DNA of 10,104 bases from Nitrospinota bacterium (GTDB lineage: Bacteria; Nitrospinota_A; UBA7883; JACRLM01). The notes beneath the pieces are model-generated. The model was given only the letters and a program-made list of their open reading frames with translations, was not told where the DNA came from and did not search any database. This document shows positions 1 through 5,779 of this stretch, piece by piece; position 1 is the stretch's first letter, and the number at the start of each line of letters is the position of its first letter. Both the position numbers and the translations under genes were made by a program. The DNA is taken from the NCBI GenBank assembly GCA_015231995.1, contig JADGAO010000112.1:1-10104 (forward strand), written 5' to 3'.

Positions 1-1
1 A

Positions 2-91
2 GCGGTAGCTCTGTCCAAGTTGGCGAAACCTTATGGTAAAGAATCTGCTTTTACATTTGGACTGGAACGATATGGAATAAACCTCGGCTAA
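2..91 (+). CDS. Possible C-terminal tail of an unidentified gene, cut by the left edge
   Basis: One plus-strand frame is open from the window edge and ends in TAA at 89-91, giving about 29 residues that finish ...TFGLERYGINLG. The composition looks protein-like (charged, aromatic and Gly residues mixed), and the stop would overlap the stop of the convergent nitronate monooxygenase gene by two bases, a common tail-to-tail arrangement. The other two plus frames stop within the first 40 bases. A stretch this short is open by chance fairly often, and I do not recognise a family from it, so this is only a candidate. No hairpin terminator is visible between the two convergent genes. Confidence 0.3.
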   Translation, partial: AVALSKLAKPYGKESAFTFGLERYGINLG

Positions 92-1275
92 ACAGCCTCT
101 GCTATCGCCTGTGTCGGTTGAATATGGACAGGTTCGCCGTGGCTAAGCCGATACATCAGTTCCTTCACGGAAAGCAGTTCCTTGACAACGCCCGGTTTAC
201 CTATGTTGGAACCGCAAAAGAACAGGCCCTCTTCGTAATTATTCTTCAAAGATTCGGTAAGGTGATGGGCGATACAATAGATAGAGGCTTTTTTCTCGCA
301 ACTGACAAGGCATACCGCAGGGCATTCATGCGGTTCTTTTTCCACTTCGGACTTGGAATATGCAAACCTGGCGGAAAAGGGGGTCAGCACCGCCCTGCCC
401 GGCAAACCGGCGGGACTGCGTTCCAATATCGCAGGAGTCTCATTTTCTATAAAAAGTTTCTTAAACATGCTTATCCCGCCGAATTCCGCCCCAGCCTCGT
501 TGGTAAGCAGGAACCGGGAAGCCATCTGCACCCCTTGCGCACCCCATGCGAGATGCCTTTTGATATCAACCTTGTCCCACACGCCGCCAGCGGCGATAAG
601 CGGAACGTCCTGCAACCCGTTTTCATCCAACAGCTTGCGAACACCGCCAATGACTTCTTCCGGCTGATGCTCCCCGTTTTCTATCTCGATGAGATCGGCG
701 CCCTGATGTCCTCCTGAATGATGGATAGATTCGTACACCATCGCATCGGGCGGACGGCCTCGCGACATCCATCTTCGAATCATCACCCGGGCCGCTTTGA
801 CAGAGGATATTATCGGCGCAATCATAGTGTCGGGAAATTTGGAGACTATCTCCGGCAGAGCCATCGGAAGCCCCGCTCCGGCGATTATAAGGTCCACCTT
901 CGATTTAGCCGCAGTGAAAGCAAGTTCCTTGAAGTCATGCAGGGCGACCATGAGGTTCACCCCGATAAACCCGCCGTTGACTTTTTGTTTGGCGGTGGCT
1001 ATCCATTCGGCCAAAGCCAGCTGATTGGCCTCGTAAGGCTCTTCATCAAGATATTTTCCAAGAATCTCCTTGAACGGATAATTAAGCACAACTCCGGTAA
1101 GCACCCCTCCCCCGCCCTCGTTGGTCACGGCGGCGGCCAGCTCCGGGCCGGTGACGCCTACACCCATGCCGCCGTTGATAATCGGCAGTTTCAGCGTGAT
1201 TTCCTTTTTGGAATCCGGGTGGTGACTGCGTATTGTAAGAGGGGGTAGAATATCGTTATCCGTAAGGGATTCCAT
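88..1275 (-). CDS. Nitronate monooxygenase / 2-nitropropane dioxygenase family FMN enzyme
   Basis: Predicted cytoplasmic TIM-barrel flavoenzyme that would oxidise nitronates, or act as a related FMN-dependent oxidoreductase. With the ATG at 1275 the protein is 395 residues. Family motifs in order: GGMGVGVTG at 35-43 (N-terminal strand and FMN-phosphate loop region), GVNLMV at 105-110, IAGAGLP at 131-137, HHSGGHQG at 185-192 (the region that carries the family's catalytic His), AAGGVWD at 228-234 and GAQGVQMASRFLLTNEA at 245-261 (phosphate-binding segment). The C-terminal extension has Cys at 318, 322, 326 and 334, followed by GLFFCGSN near 350-356; I recall a similar tail in epsilonproteobacterial members. 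The frame continues upstream to an ATG at 1407, but the 1275 start has GGAAG seven bases ahead and a perfect TATAAT further upstream, whereas the 1407 ATG has no ribosome binding site and the extra 44 residues do not resemble the family N-terminus. An in-frame ATG at 1362 is a second alternative. The family is clear; the true substrate is not. Confidence 0.9.
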   Translation of the reverse strand: MESLTDNDILPPLTIRSHHPDSKKEITLKLPIINGGMGVGVTGPELAAAVTNEGGGGVLTGVVLNYPFKEILGKYLDEEPYEANQLALAEWIATAKQKVNGGFIGVNLMVALHDFKELAFTAAKSKVDLIIAGAGLPMALPEIVSKFPDTMIAPIISSVKAARVMIRRWMSRGRPPDAMVYESIHHSGGHQGADLIEIENGEHQPEEVIGGVRKLLDENGLQDVPLIAAGGVWDKVDIKRHLAWGAQGVQMASRFLLTNEAGAEFGGISMFKKLFIENETPAILERSPAGLPGRAVLTPFSARFAYSKSEVEKEPHECPAVCLVSCEKKASIYCIAHHLTESLKNNYEEGLFFCGSNIGKPGVVKELLSVKELMYRLSHGEPVHIQPTQAIAEAV

Positions 1276-1282
1276 CAAGACA

Positions 1283-1303
1283 CTTCCAAAATGGCTAATT
1301 ATA
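1283..1303 (-). promoter_or_regulatory. -10 box and ribosome binding site of the nitronate monooxygenase gene
   Basis: On the minus strand there is a perfect TATAAT (plus positions 1298-1303), followed by GGAAG (plus 1283-1287) that ends seven bases before the ATG at 1275. The geometry predicts a transcript with a short leader of roughly 15-20 bases. No good -35 hexamer lies 16-18 bases upstream of the -10 box, so the promoter may be weak, extended or activator-dependent. These two elements decide the start choice for the gene. Confidence 0.45.
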
Positions 1304-1466
1304 AAAATGGGAGTAGCGCAACCGGCGAGAAGCACCCCATGTTTTCTTAAATGATATCCCATTGTTTCCCCCGCTTGCAAATAAAAATCCGGATTTGCCC
1401 CCCACATCGGACACGAACCGGGTTATTTGGTAAACTGAGTTGTAGCTTGGTTTGTCGCATGTGGAA

Positions 1467-1471
1467 AAGGA
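1467..1471 (+). promoter_or_regulatory. Ribosome binding site fixing the metalloprotease start
   Basis: AAGGA is followed by seven bases and then ATG at 1479. This selects the ATG over the in-frame TTG at 1452, which lacks a comparable site and would place charged residues in front of the signal peptide. The divergent spacer between the two genes (about 1304-1478) shows no convincing sigma70 promoter on the plus strand; TAAACT near 1431 is a weak -10 candidate only. Confidence 0.6.
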
Positions 1472-1478
1472 TAAGTTG

Positions 1479-4400
1479 ATGAACGCAATGTTCGCGTTGA
1501 GGAATATTATCGCCTTAACCTCGGCGCTAATCGGCTTGACGCTACTTACTGCGCCCCCCTCCTTCGCAGAGCCAGCGGACCTTTTCGCCGATCATCCTTC
1601 CTCCGCGCAGACTGGCGTTTCGGGTCAACAGGGGGTTGATCCCACAATAATCAGGGAACGCCCGGTAACCGTAAACGTCCATAGCCTTTTGTCCATAGCC
1701 GAACAGACTGCCGTGGGATTGGCGGCGCGGCCAATACCGTTAAACCTTTTTCCCGATGTCAGGCGAGATTTCGTTCCCGAAAAGTCCGAGAAATCGCGCG
1801 ACGGCAAATTCACGATCCTGTCAGGTTCGATAGCGGGCGGAAAGCCGCTGATGAACAACGCCACGTTCGTTTTCGGCGATGGGGTGGTTATCGCCAATAT
1901 CAGGCCGGGTTGGGACAACAAAATCTACCAGCTCCGCGTCTCCCCGTCTGGAACGCCTTTGGTTCAGGAAGTGGACGCCAGCAACTTCCCCACCGAGGGC
2001 GCTCCTATCCCGGTTACGCCGCCAACTGCGCCGGACGTAGCCGGAGTCGCCGCTCCATCCGCGCCCACCCAGACGGCCCCTGTTCCTGTTCCAGACGATG
2101 GGACAACGATCAACGTCATGGTGGTATATACGGCAAGCGCGCGACTGGCGCAGGGCGGGACGGCGGCGATACAGGCGCTCATCAACCTGGGCGTTTCCGA
2201 AACAAACCAGGGTTACGCAAACAGTAGCGTGACACAACGGATAACGCTGGCCCACGCCGCAGAGGTTCCCTACACGGAAGGAGCGGGAGGGGCCGGGTTT
2301 AATGCGGCCCTGACCGACGTAACCGGAACATCCGACGGGAAGATGGACAACGTCCACACCCTCCGAAACACCTACGCGGCGGACATGGTGAGCCTCTGGA
2401 TAAACAACGCGACTTATTGCGGCCTCGCCTATTTGATGACGACGGCCTCTCCGGCGTTCGCGTCAAACGCATTCAGCGTCGTCCACTACACTTGCGCCAC
2501 CGGCTACTATTCGTTCGCCCACGAGATGGGACACAACCAGGGTTCCCACCACGACACATATGTGGCGCCTGAGAACGGGGTCTATTCATACAGCCACGGT
2601 TATGTGGACACGCTCAATCAGTTCAGGACAGTGATGGCTTACGGCGACGCCTGCGGCAATTGCTCGCGCATCAACTATTGGTCAAATCCAAGCGTCAATT
2701 ACACAGCCCGGACAACCGGGGCCGCAGACGCCAATAACACGCTTTCCCTCAATAATACCGTCAGCGTAGCGGCCAACTGGCGTTCATCAAGCTCCCTGCT
2801 CGGCTCCCTGAACGTCACCATAACGCCTTCCGGCGCTGTGACCGACGGGGCGCGATGGAGCGTTGATGGCGGGGCGTGGCAGATAAGCGGCGCGACTGTC
2901 TCCGACCTTAGCGTGGGCAACCACACGGTTTCGTTCAACACGCTTGCCGGGTGGGCGACGCCTGCGGATCAGATTGTCAGCATAGTTTCAGGACAGACAA
3001 CAAGCGCAACCGGCGCGTACACGCCAACCTATACCGTCACGGCGACGGCTGGGGCCGGAGGTTTGGTTGCCCCCACGAGCCAGGATGTCGCCAGCGGCTC
3101 CACCGCATCGGTCACGGTAACTCCAGACGCCGGATACACCGCCGATACGACGGTGGGCGGGACATGCGCCGTGGGGTCGTGGGCAGAGACGACATACACG
3201 ACGGGAACCGTTACTGCGGATTGTTCGATGACTTTCTCGTTCATACCGCCCGGATCATTGACAGTCAATATTCTTCCGGCGGAAGCCGTTACCGCCGGGG
3301 CGCGATGGAGAGTTGATAGCGGGGCATGGCAGATAAGCGGCGCGACGGTTTCTAACCTTACAGTGGGGAATCACCATATAGCATTCAACGCGCTGACCGG
3401 CTGGGCGTCTCCTGATAATCAGGTTGTAAACATAGCTTCGGGACAGACAACCACGACTACCGGGACATACATGCCCGTCTTCACCGTCACGGCCACAGCA
3501 GGGGCTGGAGGTTCGGTTGATCCAACGAGCCAGGATGTCGCCAGCGGCTCCACCGCGTCGTTCACCGTCACGCCTAACGCCGGATACACGGCCTCCGTCG
3601 GCGGGACATGCGTCGCCGGGTCGTGGGCTGGCGATACCTACACAACCGGAGCAGTGACGGCGGACTGTTCAGTGGATTTCACATTCATTCCGCCAGGTTC
3701 GTTGACGGTGAGCATATTGCCAGGCTCCGGATACGTCGCCAGCAGGGCAAGGTGGAAGGTTGACGGTGGGGCATGGCGCACAACCGGCGCGACTGTGGCA
3801 ACCCTCACCGTTGGGAGTCATACGCTCTCGTTCAAATCGGTGACCGGCTGGACAACGCCCACCGATCAGACTGTAAGCATAGTGGCCGGGCAAACAACCA
3901 CTGCGACCGGAACGTACACTCTGACCGTAACTCCATTGGCCGGAACCGGCGGGTCAATAAGCCCCTCCACACCGCAGGAGGTGAACTACGGCTCGACAAC
4001 AAGCTTTACGGCGACGCCGGAGGATGGAGTCTTTCCGATGCCAGGCGTCACCAATTATGCGGCAAACATCCGCGTTGGCGGGACATGCGCCGTGGGTTCG
4101 TGGACCGGGACGATATACACGACAGGTACCGTGACTTCGGCGTGCACGGTTATTTTCTCGTTCGCGCCGCCCGGATTCCATGCCGTCGAGAGGGATTTTA
4201 CCGTCACCATCACGCCGGATCAGGCCATCTCCGATGGGGCGAAATGGAGCCTGGACGGCGGATTGGTGTGGCACGAAAGCGGCCATACGGTCGTCGGGCC
4301 GAGAAAATACACGATCACCTTTAAAGACACGACGACGGGCGGCTGGAGAACTCCGCACAGCGTTTCCTCCACCGCTACGGCTCCCGTCTCGTTGACAAGG

Positions 4401-5576
4401 CCGTATCCGCATGTCGCTAACGATTACGACAATAACGGCAAATCGGATGTGTTGTTCCGCAACGAAACAACCGGCCATCTGTACGAGTGGAAAATGAACG
4501 GCGCAACCGTTACCGACGGCGGGTACTTCGACACAAACCCCGGAGTCGCGTCGTCGCCTGGAGCTATCGTGGCCCAGGCCGATTTCAACGGCGACGGCAA
4601 AACCGATCTGCTGTTCGAGGATTCCAGCGCGGATCCAAAAGTCCTCACTATGTGGATGATGAACGCCGACAGGACAGTCTCCACCTCTTCCGTGGTTACA
4701 ATCGCAAGTCCGGCCAGGACGACGACGGAAATTTTCGCCGGAGCGGCAGATTTCGACGGCGATGGCAATGCCGACATATTGCTGGTTGACACGGCTCCCG
4801 GCGGGGTGACGACCGCCCCCCTGACGCCGCGCATACTGTTCATGGAGGGAAGCTCGGTGGACTCGCAATCGAACACCAAGCTCTCCAACGGGACGACCAA
4901 CCTGACCATACCGCAAACCGCCTCGACCGCCTATGCCCTTAACACGCATAGCGGGTGGCGCGTGGCGGCCCTGGCCGATTTCAACAACGATGGGATGATG
5001 GATATCCTATGGAGATCCGGCAACACCGGCCAGGCGAGGATATGGATCATGAACGGAGCCAGACGGATTTCCAACGCCTCTCTCCCCGCGTCTCTAGGCG
5101 CGTACCGGAACACGACCGGCGGGGCGACGCCGTCCGGCTGGCTTGTCGCTGGCACAGGGGATTTTAACGGCGATGGATACACCGACATAATCCTGCGCAA
5201 CAGCTCTACCGGCGGAGAGGTTGCAGTATGGCTGTTAAAGGGACTGACCGGTTCTACTGTAGGGAAGATAGCCAATGGGCGTAACGCCGCCCTTGTCGCC
5301 CTGCGAGGCTCCGGGGCGTTGGTTGACGCCGACGGAACGGTAATCAACACCGGAGTGTTTACGGCTGTAAGCGGATGGTCCGTCATAGGCGTGGGCGACT
5401 TTAGCGGCGAGGGCATGGACGACTTGTTGTGGCGTTACCTCGGTTCCGGCCACACATATGTGATGGCGCTGAATGGCAGGACAATCATGGATACATCCGG
5501 TTTCACATCGGTCTATCCCGGATCGGTTTTAACATGGCAGGCGCAGATAATGCGGACTGTCGTTGATCCACAGTGA
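1479..5576 (+). CDS. Secreted reprolysin-like zinc metalloprotease with beta-repeat and FG-GAP/VCBS modules
   Basis: A 1365-residue exported protease. Residues 1-28 are a Sec signal peptide: Arg/Asn start, a hydrophobic core of about 15 residues and a likely cut after PPSFA. Residues 29-200 form a propeptide-like region without Cys, ending in a Pro/Ala/Thr-rich linker. The catalytic domain starts near 208 (INVMVVYT) and carries the metzincin zinc site HEMGHNQGSHHD at 348-359 (three zinc His, catalytic Glu349) and a Met-turn, VMAY, with Met386. This is the M12B/reprolysin-like pattern seen in bacterial zinc-dependent metalloproteases. From 442 onward two beta-rich modules alternate (A-B-A-B-A-B-A), PEGA-like and divergent InlB-B-repeat-like respectively. 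Residues 981-1365 contain six FG-GAP/VCBS-type repeats with DxDxDG-like calcium loops. No PEP-CTERM, LPXTG or recognisable T9SS tail is seen at the C-terminus, so the route across the outer membrane is unknown. Substrate is unknown; the repeats suggest adhesion to a surface, matrix or glycan. The family call is firm, the role is inferred. Confidence 0.9.
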   Translation: MNAMFALRNIIALTSALIGLTLLTAPPSFAEPADLFADHPSSAQTGVSGQQGVDPTIIRERPVTVNVHSLLSIAEQTAVGLAARPIPLNLFPDVRRDFVPEKSEKSRDGKFTILSGSIAGGKPLMNNATFVFGDGVVIANIRPGWDNKIYQLRVSPSGTPLVQEVDASNFPTEGAPIPVTPPTAPDVAGVAAPSAPTQTAPVPVPDDGTTINVMVVYTASARLAQGGTAAIQALINLGVSETNQGYANSSVTQRITLAHAAEVPYTEGAGGAGFNAALTDVTGTSDGKMDNVHTLRNTYAADMVSLWINNATYCGLAYLMTTASPAFASNAFSVVHYTCATGYYSFAHEMGHNQGSHHDTYVAPENGVYSYSHGYVDTLNQFRTVMAYGDACGNCSRINYWSNPSVNYTARTTGAADANNTLSLNNTVSVAANWRSSSSLLGSLNVTITPSGAVTDGARWSVDGGAWQISGATVSDLSVGNHTVSFNTLAGWATPADQIVSIVSGQTTSATGAYTPTYTVTATAGAGGLVAPTSQDVASGSTASVTVTPDAGYTADTTVGGTCAVGSWAETTYTTGTVTADCSMTFSFIPPGSLTVNILPAEAVTAGARWRVDSGAWQISGATVSNLTVGNHHIAFNALTGWASPDNQVVNIASGQTTTTTGTYMPVFTVTATAGAGGSVDPTSQDVASGSTASFTVTPNAGYTASVGGTCVAGSWAGDTYTTGAVTADCSVDFTFIPPGSLTVSILPGSGYVASRARWKVDGGAWRTTGATVATLTVGSHTLSFKSVTGWTTPTDQTVSIVAGQTTTATGTYTLTVTPLAGTGGSISPSTPQEVNYGSTTSFTATPEDGVFPMPGVTNYAANIRVGGTCAVGSWTGTIYTTGTVTSACTVIFSFAPPGFHAVERDFTVTITPDQAISDGAKWSLDGGLVWHESGHTVVGPRKYTITFKDTTTGGWRTPHSVSSTATAPVSLTRPYPHVANDYDNNGKSDVLFRNETTGHLYEWKMNGATVTDGGYFDTNPGVASSPGAIVAQADFNGDGKTDLLFEDSSADPKVLTMWMMNADRTVSTSSVVTIASPARTTTEIFAGAADFDGDGNADILLVDTAPGGVTTAPLTPRILFMEGSSVDSQSNTKLSNGTTNLTIPQTASTAYALNTHSGWRVAALADFNNDGMMDILWRSGNTGQARIWIMNGARRISNASLPASLGAYRNTTGGATPSGWLVAGTGDFNGDGYTDIILRNSSTGGEVAVWLLKGLTGSTVGKIANGRNAALVALRGSGALVDADGTVINTGVFTAVSGWSVIGVGDFSGEGMDDLLWRYLGSGHTYVMALNGRTIMDTSGFTSVYPGSVLTWQAQIMRTVVDPQ
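2802..4415 (+). repeat. Alternating A/B beta-repeat modules within the metalloprotease (about 450-base period)
   Basis: Four A modules begin at 2802, 3252, 3696 and about 4173, with the pattern GSLxVxIxP...GARWxVDxGAW...GATVxxLxVGxH...GWxxPxxQxVxIxxGQTT. They resemble PEGA-like carbohydrate- or surface-associated domains. Three B modules lie between them (from about 3031, 3481 and 3922), with TVTATAGAGGxVxPTSQ...GSTAS.TVTPxAGY and a conserved GGTC..GSW; they resemble divergent InlB B-repeats. Each B module has exactly two Cys, always 19 residues apart (563/582, 711/730, 870/889), which suggests one disulfide per module. The A4 module is the most diverged. Copies 1 and 2 share long identical DNA stretches at a 450-base offset, for example 3075-3106 and 3525-3556. 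Confidence 0.8.
4419..5540 (+). repeat. Six FG-GAP/VCBS-like repeats in the metalloprotease C-terminus
   Basis: Calcium-loop motifs start near 4419 (NDYDNNGKSDVLFRN), 4578 (ADFNGDGKTDLLF), 4746 (ADFDGDGNADILLVD), 4974 (ADFNNDGMMDILWRSGNTG), 5157 (GDFNGDGYTDIILRNSSTG) and 5394 (GDFSGEGMDDLLWRYLGSG). Most are followed after a short spacer by W.MNG or a related motif, the usual VCBS/FG-GAP beta-blade pattern. Six or seven such blades would be enough for a closed beta-propeller. The last unit has Glu in place of Asp in the loop (GEGMDD), and the fourth has NNDG, so calcium affinity may differ between blades. Confidence 0.8.
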
Positions 5577-5586
5577 ACAACAACCG

Positions 5587-5743
5587 TGTCATCCTGAAGG
5601 ATATGTTTTGTCATCCTGAGGGAGTCTTCGACCGAAGGATCAAAGTAGAACAGAATATTCTATGTTAGATAGATTCTTCGCTTCGCTCAGAATGACAACG
5701 CTGGCGCGTTCAGAACGACAACGCTGGAACCCAGAAAGACAAA
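5587..5743. repeat. Palindromic dispersed repeat with duplicated half-sites
   Basis: The 203-base spacer between the protease and the SulP gene is mostly a structured repeat. A core inverted repeat runs from TGTCATCCTGAG (5609-5620) to CTCAGAATGACA (5686-5697); the outer 11-mers pair with one mismatch, and an inner CGAAGGATC (5633-5641) pairs with GATTCTTCG (5672-5680) with one mismatch. The loop contains the perfect palindrome AGAATATTCT (5652-5661). Outside the core, the left half-site recurs at 5587-5597 (TGTCATCCTGA, 22 bases upstream), and the right half-site recurs at 5710-5727 (TCAGAACGACAACGCTGG, 23 bases downstream, 17 of 18 matching), with a decayed third copy near 5731-5743. Elements with this TGTCATCCTGAG...AGAATGACA look recur between genes in many environmental bacterial genomes, to my recollection. 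There is no U-tract after the hairpin, so a simple intrinsic terminator is not supported, though the structure could still affect transcript ends. Confidence 0.65.
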
Positions 5744-5779
5744 TATCGAACGAGTGGTTACGAACTGGAAACATGAGCC

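Noticed and set aside
118..717. A 199-codon plus-strand open frame opposite the nitronate monooxygenase gene
   Set aside because: The minus strand carries intact family motifs across the same bases; the plus translation has no family resemblance.
1310..1362. LAGC lipobox-like sequence in the N-terminal extension of the nitronate monooxygenase frame
   Set aside because: The hydrophobic stretch before the Cys is too short for a lipoprotein signal, and the segment probably lies upstream of the true start.
1452..1478. TTG start for the metalloprotease
   Set aside because: It lacks a ribosome binding site and adds charged residues ahead of a good signal peptide; the ATG at 1479 has AAGGA at seven bases.
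2802..4415. CRISPR-like or other non-coding tandem array
   Set aside because: The period is about 450 bases, reading frame is preserved throughout and the repeats encode protein domains, so this is intragenic module duplication.
3954..4949. A 331-codon minus-strand open frame opposite the protease repeats
   Set aside because: It is antisense to a clearly coding region with recognisable FG-GAP motifs; its translation is Arg/Gly-rich, low in recognisable motifs and typical of a high-GC shadow frame.
5609..5697. Intrinsic transcription terminator between the protease and SulP genes
   Set aside because: The hairpin is long with mismatches and a large loop, and no run of T follows it on either strand; a dispersed palindromic repeat explains it better.
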